Of a stretch of 64,000 nt of DNA, positions 11,776 through 22,329 are shown in pieces. Positions within the stretch are counted from its first letter, which is position 1. Each line of letters opens with the position of its first letter. The notes beneath the pieces are model-generated. The model had not been told where the DNA came from. It made no database searches and worked only from the letters and a program-made list of their open reading frames with translations. The translations under genes were made by a program, and so were the position numbers. This stretch comes from Fasciolopsis buskii (Eukaryota > Platyhelminthes > Trematoda > Plagiorchiida > Fasciolidae), in the NCBI GenBank assembly GCA_008360955.1, contig LUCM01002338.1, positions 42,481-106,480 of the forward strand. Direction: 5' to 3'.

Positions 11776-14271
11776 GTCCGGTTCCCGATCGACATCCATC
11801 CAGAATACTATTTCGTTTTCATGCCCACTGCGTAGGTCAGCTGTATACGAACGGGATGATGGAAAACTTACTCCTTGACGAACGACTGAGTACTTTTCAC
11901 GACACACTTTTACGTGTTTGTCTCTCAACTGCGAAATAGAAGCGCGGGAACTTCGTTCCGCAGTTTTCATGCTTCCGTCTGAAGTTGCTATTGACTAAAT
12001 AGTCAAGTGGAAAGGAAAAAGAAGCTATTCCTATTCGACTGTATTGTGGCAATGAGAACATTATTCGATTGGTGTTAACATACAACTTTGAATTTGGGGG
12101 GACCTTCCTATCGGCCTGTCCACTGAAGTGTATCTGACAAATCAGTTTGTTTTTCGATTTTACGCCAGCCTCATGACTTACTCATTTAATCAGTGCGTGA
12201 ATGTTATTAAAAACTCGGTGAGCACCTCTTTATTGGAAATTTCCTTCATTTTACTACAAATTTGTGTTTTCGTATCCTAATCATGTTTCAATTGTCCGTA
12301 TTGGTGAATGGGGCGTTCGTTGGCCAGGCAACAAGTGTATCAAATGGCGAAACACAAGTCTGACTGTGACTGATACCACTGACGTGTCAGCAAACGCAAA
12401 GCCAAAAAGGATAGCGAATGATAGCAAAGCATTGTAATTTTTGTGGGGACGTCTAGAAGCAACGTCTTCGGGGTTCTTGGTCTTTTCTTACTTATGGCTC
12501 ACCTTTTTGGTCAATAGAACGCATCACCTATGTGGATCAGAACAATAAAAGATTTTAACGAACAAGTGTAAAGTAGGCGCTGGATTCTTCTATTTACATA
12601 TGACAATCTACACAATTCTCTCGGAAAACAGCATGAGAAGTACGACATTCATCTGTCAACTATCACTCGGAGTCACTAGTTGACCGGCTAGCAGATCAAA
12701 CGCGGATTCAAATTTTGACTGAATTATACTTTTTTCCGTCTTACTTCATGGGATTTATTGCGCGACGGTTTTATTGTCTTCTCCGGACATAATCGCGTTA
12801 ATTGATTACTCTACGACACAGATGTAACAAATTTCACTTTAAATGACCGTCGCGTGCCCATAGCGTTATTTTGTCATGTTTTGATTATTACCATGTCAAT
12901 GGGGTGTGTGTGTGTATGTTCGTGAGTGATTGTGTCTCGGAGCCTTGACTCAGTTGATGACGAACTGGTAATAACGATAAGGCAATTTTTCCGCAGGATA
13001 AATTTTCTGAAGTCTTCATAAGCTAGAAGTTAAAATATGGTTGACATTTCTAAACTCCAGATAGATATGAAAAATGCACAAACCGCAGTATGGAGTCGCG
13101 TGGTCAGCATCACCAAGGTCTTTCGCCGATATGTATGATGAATGAAAGACAGTAAGGAAATTGCAAAGATCGAATATGAGGCTTTGTACAATCGATTGCA
13201 GGTTTCTCAAACATGGATTGCCTCTCTGAGAGCACGAATCAAAGTGTAAAGCATCCTATCCCGCCCTGGCCGTCGGTTCAAACTACTGTGATACAATTCT
13301 CGATCACCTGCACCCATCATTACCGATATGGAAGAGAAAATATGTCTGGCAAACATTAGCCATTCTGTACCTGCCTCTGCCAACCCTATTACCCTTAATC
13401 AGTTCCTGTGGTAGACAAATCCATCATCTGTTTACCTGGGATTTTATGTGGTTTCTAGGTAGCGTTTCTGTATCGAGGTTATCGGTGCTTTTATGGATGA
13501 CTTGGAGTTCGACAACCTGTTTTTGTCGTTTTTCTCGCTGCCACCTGTTTTTACACACTCCCACTGCCGAATATCCTATCTACGATCAAGGTATTTCGCT
13601 TCTCGTTGTTAACTTTCGTTTGACCAGACTGTCTTCGCCATCGTCATCATTACTTGGCAGCTAAGCATTCAGGCCGCATTTTTATCGTCACTGTTTATAC
13701 TCCATGTAGTACCTAGTCCTCAGTCGCCCACTCCACCTTGCGAGGGTCTCGATCTGTTGCGAATTAACTCCAGTCGCTATAAAACTGCGATGATAATTGA
13801 TTGGTTTTCGCAAGGGACCATTTTACCCGTGGCATGCAAAGCAATCCTCTGTTCAACTACCGATTCAGCTTAAGTTCGTTCATGGTCTTGCTACTGAATG
13901 CTTTCCAGGTCTGTTCTGCGACTACCTTTAGAATGACTGTGCAAATCTCTTGGCTGCTCATTTGACAGCCGCTGTGAATTCAGTCTCTTATCATGATTCA
14001 TCGTAGACATTATTATCGCTGTAATTATTGTTGGAAACGATCGGAGCATGTCGCTCTCAACGTTCCATTTGATGCGTTAGAAATCGTCAATAGTTCCCTC
14101 TGACAAATCAAACTCATTTCCAAATTGGATCACCCTCAACCGTTGTCCTCCATTTTGTACATTTTTTTTCTCCTTGAATATTGATACCACGAGGACGTTG
14201 CCCTCGGCACGAGAGGTTGCGGATAATCGGTGACTGCCAAGTGGAAGAGTGAATAACGATGGTAGGTTAAG
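11776..14271. other. Unassigned intronic sequence
   Basis: I see no gene or repeat that I can name. There is a short GT run at 12905-12918. The 72-codon frame at 13446-13664 has no recognisable domain. Confidence 0.35.
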
Positions 14272-14302
14272 AATATATATATATATGTATATATATATAT
14301 AA
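14272..14302. repeat. AT microsatellite
   Basis: Two short runs of alternating TA are separated by a single TGTA interruption, close to the 3' end of FUT8 intron 1. Confidence 0.9.
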
Positions 14303-14717
14303 CGAGGCTCTTGGTGCTTAGCAAACGCAGTGTCTGTTGCAACCATGTGAAGCTGGGCAGATTTAATTTCCTAACTCTTCTGCTTGACTTCAGTTGTTAT
14401 TAACGCGGAAGATTCATTTACCGTCACTATAGCTGTCTCTGGTTCAAAATTTGTTTAGTCACTGTTGATGCCCACACATTGTTGTATAAATCCTACGCCG
14501 TTTCGCATAAGTAGGTGATTGAGAAATAAATAACCTTTACATTTTGCTGTGCTTTTCTTATATCGCTATTGTCTTTTTCTATCATTATCATTTGGCGAAA
14601 ATTCCCAGTCAGAGTGATTTCAGTGGTGATCAGTTATGCTTAAGCTATTTTTCGTGTTTCACCTATCTTTCGCTTTCGTTCCATTCCAAACAAATACTCG
14701 TGGGCGAATTTCTACAG

Positions 14718-15010
14718 AGTTTACCAGTGTCAACCAGGTTGATTCTCCCCGTGTCGTTCGTTGTGCTTACATCGCCTCGGAAGGACTTCACCTGCCTTGG
14801 ATGCCCGCGGCAATTCCTCAAGATATAGCCACCGAATTGCGTCAATATCACGGTGCACCATTTGTCTGGTTCACTGGTCAGTTGCTCACTTACCTGATGC
14901 GTCCGTCCCGAATGTTTGGGGAGAAAATCACTAAGTTGTTTGATGAATATAAGATTACCGGACCGAACCGTCTCCCTACCGTAGGGATTCACGTGCGACG
15001 AACGGACAAA
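14718..15010 (+). CDS. FUT8: FUT8 exon b: GDP-fucose binding motif
   Basis: This exon follows TTTCTACAG and enters with two bases, completing the split codon of exon a. The protein runs FTSVNQVDSPRVV, then LPWMPAAIPQDIATEL, FVWFTGQLLTYLMRPS, and ends TVGIHVRRTDK (last nine codons 14984-15010) before the donor AAA/GTGAGT. The HVRRTDK block is the hallmark of GT23 alpha-1,6-fucosyltransferases; its paired arginines bind GDP-fucose in the human enzyme. Length and order match the family: the LPLAVP-DLA region, then W--SQ--KYL-RP, then the motif. The end is phase 0. The earlier part of this open frame (14636-14717) is intronic. Confidence 0.95.
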
Positions 15011-16595
15011 GTGAGTTCCGAACATATTTTGATCTAATTGGCACATTCGTTTATACTGGGACGAAAACGGAGTCACTGTAGAACCTTTAGACGACTCGAA
15101 GAGCGGAATGGGTTGGGTGGGAGAACATTCACTTCCATTCGATCGCGAAATCTCAGCCTGTAGAACTTCTGCGCTGGCCGTATCCCGGCTTGCGTTAGGT
15201 TTAATGTGGTCTTTTTGAAACAGAAACCATAACTTTTAAATTGGATACAAATAATAAACTAATTAACCTCATTTTATCGCAGGATTTGGCGTTGTCCTTT
15301 CGGGTTTTGTTCATGTTCACTGACGTTAGTTTAATGTGAATATTAGGCCTACCCTGTTTGTTGACTGATTCATCTGATATGAAATTAGCACTGAAGATCA
15401 TGGAACCACCCTACTTCTGTTTCATCCCTGTTAAGTATTATCGGTGTACTTTGTGTAAGGTTCGAATCCGGAGTGAACTTCATTCGCAGAGTTTTTTTAT
15501 CTAACTTTAAATGATTCGTTATACACGATATTGCACTCGTTTGGATGACCACAAGTGGCCTGTGATAGCGAACGACTCCTTGGCTGAGTTTATTTGATTA
15601 TCTCGAGACTATTGGCTGCCTCAGCAAGTAATGCTCATCGAGGGACTCCTTTTTTAAGCTTCTACAACGTAAACTCGGCTTCATAAAATTCCCCATCCAG
15701 ATTCAGCATTTTTGCGGCTAGGTTGGTTATTAAAAACAAAATATCCGTACACCATGCTTTTGGTGGTGAAACCAATATCTATGCCAGGAGGGCATCAGAT
15801 TTCAGAGCCTTCAATATATGTAACGATACTGAGTTTGTTATACAGCTACTTAAAGTTTAACTTTCCAGTTTAAAAGCGCTTATGATCTCCAGCCCAGGCT
15901 TCTCTTGATATTGAAAGACACGGCACGGCTGATTTAATCCCTTGTGATCAACACTTGAGAACTTCGGCGTTCCCATGGTTTATTGATGGTCAAGTGAGCC
16001 TTGATGCCGCTTGATAAATAACTTCGTTTACCATGGAATTTCCGACTACATGCATTGTAAATTAAGTCATGCGAAATTTCTCCGATTACTCTATATTTCT
16101 ATAGACTATATCTCATCATTTTATCATCGTTCTTTGTTCCGAAACTAACCACATAGCGTGTTTGATTTGATTGTATTTTGTTGCATCATTGTCGCTTGAC
16201 TGGACCATAAGAGACAGTTTGTCATATTTTAACGAAACTCCCGTTGAATTTTACAAACCAGTATGTCCTTGACATAGATTGAGATTTCCATGGTGCACAC
16301 TGTAACAGCAAACCGATCGCATTTACCGATGAACCGCATCTGGACAGTTAGTGGGTCATCTGTTTAGTACCTTTGTTTTACAGGAACCTATTACGCAAGT
16401 TCCGAAACATACAGGCTATTGTTTCGATGCCTTTTTATGAACTTACGCAAGTACTGCACAATCGCTAGTTAATTCCTCGACATATTTCGTCAATTCGTTT
16501 CACTAACTCTCTCTTCTACGCTATTCTCTGCCAAAACTCAAACTCGCTCGTTGCTGAATCTCAAAATGACACGTTTCCCCACGAACGCCAAAAAG
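15011..16595 (+). other. FUT8: FUT8 intron 2 (about 1.6 kb)
   Basis: Bounded by GTGAGT and by the first AG after a polypyrimidine stretch (16503-16530). The final acceptor context, CCAAAAAG, is weak, but it is the only AG that keeps the frame and matches family length. I recognise no repeat or gene inside. Confidence 0.7.
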
Positions 16596-16700
16596 ATCAA
16601 CTCCGAAGCTCAGTTGCATGAACTGAAGGAATATATGAATCATGTGGATCGATACTATGAATACTTGGAAGCAGAGCGACTATTGATGGCTCGCAAAGAA
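16596..16700 (+). CDS. FUT8: FUT8 exon c: helical segment after the HVRRTDK motif
   Basis: Thirty-five codons read INSEAQLHELKEYMNHVDRY and end LLMARKE before the donor GAA/GTAGGT. This aligns position by position with the family segment that follows HVRRTDK (--TEA-FH-IEEYM-HV). It keeps the Glu and the Tyr that are known to matter in the human enzyme. Both ends are phase 0. The ATG at 16551 lies upstream of the acceptor and is not a start. Confidence 0.93.
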
Positions 16701-16863
16701 GTAGGTTCCTATTTAGCTAACCCGGATGGTGAATTGACTATTCAGTTTGTTATTTTACTCAATAGCGTAATGATTTAGCTTCGATAGGTCCGAATGGATA
16801 AGGCGCACATAGCATGCACGGCTAAATTTTTAACCCTTTTGTGTTTGACTACTATTCATACAG

Positions 16864-17124
16864 GAGTGGACAGACGACATATTTTCTGAGCCGCGTTTAC
16901 GTCCGGGTCCCATTAAACGCCGCGTCTATCTGGCCACCGATGAGCCCCGCCTGTTCGAAGAGGCCACACGCGATTTTCCCAATTATGAATTTATCGGGAA
17001 CCGGTCAAGAGCCGAGACTGCCGCGGTTAACCAACGACACCAGTCCGACTCCGTAACCGGAATTGCTTTAGATATTTTGGCCTTGTCAAAGACGGACTAC
17101 CTCGTGTGCACATTCTCTTCCCAG
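16864..17124 (+). CDS. FUT8: FUT8 exon d: catalytic core
   Basis: This exon has 87 codons with no ATG at the start. It begins EWTDDIFSEPRLRP after the acceptor TTCATACAG. It continues KRRVYLATDEPRLFEEA, FPNYEFIGN, then GIALDILALSKTDYL and VCTFSSQ before CAG/GTTGGT. These are the conserved GT23 blocks: the VYLATD strand, YPNYEFI, the Asp of LDI, and the VCTFSSQ loop that is continued by VCRVAYE in the next exon. The usual ATDDP is ATDEP here, a conservative change at a residue reported as important in the human enzyme. The intron before it (16701-16863) is only 163 bases. Both ends are phase 0. Confidence 0.95.
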
Positions 17125-18220
17125 GTTGGTTAGTTTCGCCTAAGTTCCTCTTCTGATTAATGTGCTTTTACGATGTTCTTGTAGACGTTGTTTTATTATC
17201 ACATGCTTTCTCATGGTGCCCTTCTGAACTGAGGCTACTGAATTGGTCAATATCCGAATCATTCTGTACGTAACAGTCGGTGTTCGCTCGCTGGCACAGT
17301 TTGATACTAGATTAACCCATTTTATCGGGTGTCTGTCTCCTAGTCATCTTTAAATTAAAAGCAGGAGTTTTGAATCGTACAAACCGAACAGTTTGGCAAA
17401 TGCACTAGCCTTCTACACAGAAGTACCGTAGGTCATCCTCTCTGTCTGTCTGTCTGTCTGCCTCTGTTCGTCAATGAGCAAATTTTTGCTTCAACCTTGA
17501 AGTTTTTATCTGTGTAATAATCACCCCCCCCCTTGTACCTCACTTCTCATATTGTATGGGGAACTTAAGGGAAACAGAATTATCCACAGGCACCATCTCG
17601 TTATATTTGATGTGAGTCTAACTAGTAGCTGTTGAATCCGCACGACCTTGACCACCAAAATGAAGGCCTATGAAGATGAGAAGTGAAGGGTTTCCGGATG
17701 TGCAGATTATATGCAGTTAGCCAAAGAAAATCCATTTTTTACTTAATAATCCAGTCGAAAATGTCACAGCGAACAGGCCAAACGCATTTTCCTTATTGTT
17801 TGTGAATTTTTACCCTGATTCTGGTTAAGTGTAATCATTAGTGAATTAGAGCAAGCAACAGCGGAAATTCGCGCCAACGTGAATGTTAGACTCGAAATTA
17901 CTTTTGTGTACAATGTGAAATTGTCGTATCTTTTCACTTGTTAACGAGACAACCATCCAGCATTTTAAATTTTTCTTGAGAAGTATAATGCTCATCATCA
18001 TCATCATCGTTCAGCGTTAAACAGCAAGGTAAGCCTCACTGACCGCTGCCTTTCCCCAGAGTTACACGTTTCTATAAAAAGAGTGAATATCCAAGGGGAA
18101 CAGGGAGTGGACCTACACAGGCAGCAAAAGATAAGATGCTGCTGCAGCTAACACACGAAACACAATCTAACTGTACAAACGCACGTGTTTTCAATCATTC
18201 TGATTCGATAGAAAATGACA

Positions 18221-18676
18221 TTACGATCGCCACTGTTCACGGTTCACTTCCATATCCTTAAGTGTCTCCAGCCAGCAAGTCGACGAGTCTTTCGGACCCC
18301 AACCACGAAGGCGTGAGACACCTACTTTACCTAAGTTCGCTGTACATTTTCTCACTCCACGTTGCCACGTCATCTGTTGGCCTCCACATGGCTTCTTCCA
18401 TTCTTTAACAGGAACACAAAATAGGGCACGGTATGGTAGACGAGTGTTCGTCATACGAAACACGTGACCCAACCAGCGTAGTCTAATTAGTTTCGTACGC
18501 TGAAACAAGCTATTTTCAGAAGTGGCACCCAATACCAGATTCTTAACCTCAATAGTACTCAGCCGGTCACTCCATCCAATCCTAGCCATACTACGTAAAC
18601 ATCGGTTGTCGAAAACCTCCAACCGAAGAACATCGCCCACACGCATACTCCACGTCTCGCAACCGTACAACAGAAC
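18221..18676 (-). pseudogene. RTE reverse transcriptase, C-terminal block
   Basis: After the gap the minus strand reads LLYGCETWSMRVGDVLRLE, then MARIGWSDRLSTIEVKNL, RLRWLGHVFRM, LFCVPVKEWKKPCGG and RGWGPKDSSTCWLETL, ending near EVNREQWRS. This is the typical end of an RTE-type ORF. Its frame is offset from the pre-gap RT frame (end coordinates differ by 263), so either the N count is only an estimate or the copy carries a frameshift. Confidence 0.85.
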
Positions 18677-19402
18677 NNNNNNNNNNNNNNNNNNNNNNNN
18701 NNNNNNNNNNNNNNNNNNNNNNNNNNNNNNNNNNNNNNNNNNNNNNNNNNNNNNNNNNNNNNNNNNNNNNNNNNNNNNNNNNNNNNNNNNNNNNNNNNNN
18801 NNNNNNNNNNNNNNNNNNNNNNNNNNNNNNNNNNNNNNNNNNNNNNNNNNNNNNNNNNNNNNNNNNNNNNNNNNNNNNNNNNNNNNNNNNNNNNNNNNNN
18901 NNNNNNNNNNNNNNNNNNNNNNNNNNNNNNNNNNNNNNNNNNNNNNNNNNNNNNNNNNNNNNNNNNNNNNNNNNNNNNNNNNNNNNNNNNNNNNNNNNNN
19001 NNNNNNNNNNNNNNNNNNNNNNNNNNNNNNNNNNNNNNNNNNNNNNNNNNNNNNNNNNNNNNNNNNNNNNNNNNNNNNNNNNNNNNNNNNNNNNNNNNNN
19101 NNNNNNNNNNNNNNNNNNNNNNNNNNNNNNNNNNNNNNNNNNNNNNNNNNNNNNNNNNNNNNNNNNNNNNNNNNNNNNNNNNNNNNNNNNNNNNNNNNNN
19201 NNNNNNNNNNNNNNNNNNNNNNNNNNNNNNNNNNNNNNNNNNNNNNNNNNNNNNNNNNNNNNNNNNNNNNNNNNNNNNNNNNNNNNNNNNNNNNNNNNNN
19301 NNNNNNNNNNNNNNNNNNNNNNNNNNNNNNNNNNNNNNNNNNNNNNNNNNNNNNNNNNNNNNNNNNNNNNNNNNNNNNNNNNNNNNNNNNNNNNNNNNNN
19401 NN
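18677..19402. other. Assembly gap, 726 N
   Basis: A run of 726 N lies inside the RT domain of the RTE element. Long open frames through the N run are artefacts. The failure to bridge is plausible for a repeat present in many near-identical copies. Confidence 1.
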
Positions 19403-19770
19403 GAGTCGAAAGCACCTTTCAAGTCGGGGAAGACTACGATCGTAGGGCGGCGGTGCGTGTGGCGCGTTTCGAGTATCTGTCGAAGAGTGAGTATTTGGTC
19501 GATGCAACCTCGACCTGGCCGAAATCCGGCCTGTTGTTCGCGGATGTTGCTCTCGCGAATCGGTGTCAAACGGCGCAGCATTGTCGAAGCTAACACCTTA
19601 GTAACTATTGGAATTAAACTAATCCCACGATAATTGCTGCAGTCACTCCGTGTACCCTTCTTGAAGATGGGTATAATCAGAAACTCATTCCAGGATAGCG
19701 GGATACGCTCCTCATTCCAAATATCGCCAAGCAAGGAGGTAAGTGATTTCATCAGCACCTCTCCACCCAA
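19403..19770 (-). pseudogene. RTE reverse transcriptase, N-terminal half up to motif A
   Basis: The minus strand reads LGDIWNEERIP, IPIFKKGTRSDCSNYRGISL, QAGFRPGRGCIDQI and IVVFPDLKGAFD, then enters the N gap. These are RT blocks 1-3, with the motif A aspartates at the gap edge. Upstream sequence (19771-19950) is homologous, but the frame is interrupted. The fragment is part of the element at 17990-21830. Confidence 0.85.
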
Positions 19771-19971
19771 TTAGAAAAGAACTGAGGGAAGGTCGTCGGG
19801 ACCGGCTGCTCCTCCCTTCTTTAGAAGCCGAATATTCGACTCCACTTTCACTTCCGTTGGGGGATCAATTGACTCCCCCTAAGGCTTCACAGCTCCAGGC
19901 GTCGGACTAGATACAGTAGCGTATGGCCAGTTAAACTGATCCTTGAAATGCTCTGTCCAACGGTCCAGTCT

Positions 19972-21063
19972 TTATTGTCTACCATGGATGAGCTCTCCAT
20001 TCTTATCGCACACGACTTCACTAACCGAAGTTCGCCGCCCACCGCTGTCGCGTATAAGCTTAAACAGTCTTTGACTGTTACTTGAAGCGAACGCTGCTTC
20101 CATCTCTTCGGCTACCTTAACCCACCAGTTTTCGCGGTCATTCCTAAGGCTTATGGCCAACTGACGCTGCAACTGTCCACGCATCTTATTCTTTTCCTTG
20201 CAGTTAGGCAGCTCGCGTTTTTGCTCCATTAGACTTAGCGACGCTTGAGAGATCCGGTGTTTTTGATGAACGCTAGATCTAGGACCGCAGGCGAAATCTG
20301 CTGTCAAATAAATAGCCTGCTTAATTTGATCCCACTGCTCGTCTACATTGCTCCTCGTCGAAGTTCTCCGTCCCTCGGACAGTTTCTGTTCGTAGCTGTT
20401 GCGAACAGTCGAATGAGACCAACGTTCGGCAGCCAATCGGGTTTGTGGCCTGTGTCGATGGCCATTGAGCTGCAGCAAAAATCGCATTAAAACTAACGCA
20501 TGGTCCGATTCGACGTGCGTGGTCCAGTATGATCTACAGTTCTGGACAGAACCGCGCCAACGGTAGCTAACTGCGATATGGTCAATCTGACTCAAAGTAT
20601 CTGTCGAGTTAGAGCGCCATGTTGCAGTGCGACGCGAACTGTCTCGGAAATTCGTACTAGATAGGAATAAATGATTATCTGCACGGAATTGGAGAAGTCT
20701 TTCTCCGTTGTCTGTTCGCTGTGCAGGCAAGGCTCATCGACCACCTAAACAGGACTCCGATGCACTCAGTTTTCCAACTTGTGCATTAAAATCACCTGCT
20801 ACCACTACAGTGTCAGAGCGTTTGCTCTTCCGAACAAGAGTGACGAGGTTATCGTAAAACTCGTCTTTCTCCATATCAGTGCTGCAGTCTGTTGGAGCGT
20901 ACGCCGAGATAACAAATAAACTGCGCTTAACACTACTATCCTTTCGGACGCCGACTGATCCCTGCAGTCTCATGGCACACAAGCGACTGTTGACTGGGAT
21001 CTGATCTAAAAGGGCTGTTTCGGCCTTCTCACTCAAGACTTTTCCTACACCGCGTTGACTCAC
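19972..21063 (-). pseudogene. RTE endonuclease domain (broken ORF)
   Basis: The upstream frame (20734-21063) reads SLFVISAYAPTD, then TVVVAGDFNAQVGKL, the AYAPT and GDFNA motifs of AP endonucleases. A stop follows GGR at 20734, and the frame then resumes as PAQRTDNGERLLQF, QIDHIAVSYRWRGSV and VESDHALV (20730-19972). SDH is the terminal catalytic motif. The second part extends into a basic linker before the RT domain. The element-internal stop means the protein is not made in one piece from this copy. It would nick the target site for insertion. Confidence 0.85.
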
Positions 21064-21830
21064 AGCTTGAGCTGCTTCGTCTCTTGAATTGCGAAGAAAA
21101 TATCTTGACGAGACTACTACCCACTACCCACCCCGCCCCGCTCGGTGCAATGGGCAGTGCGCTCGTGATTATCCTGTTCGACGATCGACGCAGTATGGAA
21201 TTATTAGTAGGCGTGTAACTCGTGGGGATTGATGGACGGGTGATGCTAGGGAGTCCAGCCGCTATGCAGAAAAACGATTAGGGTTCTCAACCAAAGCCTT
21301 TGGTTTTGACAAGAACCTGACCGCAAGGCAGCGGGGTATAGCTGAGTGGGAGCCTATCTACTTGGATCAATTATCCTTCCACTCGTTTTTCCGACTAAGC
21401 TGCTAATTCAGATCAACCCTCAACTTGGAGGGCCAGGAGACTACTTCGTCAGGCCTCTACCCATTGACCTACCAGGCATGATTGGATGTTCGGCTTGAGA
21501 TAAGCCATCCTGTATAGCTCGTTAGATCATGGAGGCACACAAGCAGTCACACCACGTCAAGGTGTAGTCTCGTTGTGACAGAATATGGGTTCTATTAGCA
21601 GCCCCATGTGTTCTTGACCATAACTCACCGAAAAAATAGTGATCCTTGACGGGGACCACAATACGCGTCGGACGACTGAAGCAGATCAGCCGTCACCTCG
21701 GCGGCAAGTTAAGATCCGATCCTCATGGGTCGGAAAACCGGAAGAGCGATCGGACACTGCAGGGCCACCATTAGCTTTCCATTGAGCCTTGGCGGAAACC
21801 GGATTCATATATGAATAAAGCCGAAAACCT
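21064..21830 (-). repeat. Probable 5' untranslated region of the RTE element
   Basis: No ORF of note is present. The segment is relatively GC-rich and sits directly upstream (minus strand) of the endonuclease frame, ending where the unrelated 234-base repeat begins. It is assigned by position only. Confidence 0.5.
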
Positions 21831-21842
21831 CTGGGTAGAATT

Positions 21843-22095
21843 ATGGCTGGAAATCGAAATTAGTGGCACCAGTACTGTGATATTTCCCCATCATCTCCAT
21901 TTCGCCTATGGCAAAAACGAAAATGTCGTGTGTAGTAAAACTATGAAGAAAAATACTCTGACTTTCCATCATCCGCTTTGCCCATTTATTACTGTTATTA
22001 TCGTTCTTAGCATTAATATTTTCATAGTTATTCCATGGTTTATTTGACACGGATGCTGTAGCAGATTTCTGATGAAATATGCATTTTTACCTGTT

Positions 22096-22149
<54 letters not shown>
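21843..22149 (+). repeat. Retroelement 3' tail, copy 1, with TA microsatellite
   Basis: Bases 21843-22076 match 28962-29195 over 234 bases with only three differences that I can find. In both places the shared block is followed by a TA-rich run; here it is a long uninterrupted TA tract (about 22099-22149). In the other copy the block follows a reverse-transcriptase fragment on the + strand, so it is probably the 3' end of a young non-LTR family. This copy has no coding sequence attached. Confidence 0.8.
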
Positions 22150-22154
<5 letters not shown>

Positions 22155-22192
22155 CCATCCGGTCAACCTTGAGCTCGATACGCACCAAAGTG

Positions 22193-22297
22193 GAGTTTCG
22201 CTTTCATTAAAAGTCCTCACTGGTGCTTATACATCGTGGCATTCGGGGTTCGATCTCGATGGCCAGTGATGAGATCCAATGAGAGCGAAACTCGAAT
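22193..22297. repeat. Imperfect hairpin of about 35-base arms
   Basis: The segment starting GAGTTTCGCTTTCATT (22194) and running to about 22230 is the reverse complement, with mismatches, of 22261-22296 (ending AGAGCGAAACTCG). The loop is about 30 bases. A GCATTCGGG (22239-22247) and its exact complement CCCGAATGC (22307-22315) also occur here. A third partial copy of the arm (GAGAGCGAAAATCGAG) is near 22652. Confidence 0.6.
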
Positions 22298-22329
22298 ATA
22301 GTGCATCCCGAATGCAAGATCGATCAGAT

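Larger units (their letters stand above)
8550..14717 (+). other. FUT8: FUT8 intron 1 (about 6.2 kb)
   Basis: The intron runs from GTAACC at 8550 to TTTCTACAG at 14709-14717 and joins phase 1 to phase 1. It holds an RTE fragment (8681-9400, minus), a CR1 element (10260-11775, minus), an AT microsatellite at 14272-14302, and about 2.5 kb (11.8-14.2 kb) in which I recognise nothing. If the alternative donor at 8481 is used, the intron starts there. Confidence 0.75.
17990..21830 (-). mobile_element. Near full-length RTE-type non-LTR retrotransposon
   Basis: Read on the minus strand, the order is a 5' untranslated region (21830-21064), an AP-type endonuclease, a linker, reverse transcriptase, and a 3' untranslated region ending in a trinucleotide run (CATCATCATCATCATCG on the + strand at 17997-18013). 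This is the layout of RTE elements. It is the most complete copy in the window but is not intact: the ORF is broken between the endonuclease halves, the frames on the two sides of the N gap do not agree, and the YADD box lies in the gap. It is antisense within FUT8 intron 4. Its limits are estimated by comparison with the copies at 2385-4510 and 44886-45000. Confidence 0.85.

Noticed and set aside
18221..19770. Long open frames of 274-428 codons across the N run
   Set aside because: They are open only because N codons cannot be stops. The real coding parts are the RT fragments on either side.
22099..22149. TA tract as a CRISPR-like or telomeric array
   Set aside because: It is a simple dinucleotide microsatellite with no spacers or higher-order unit.
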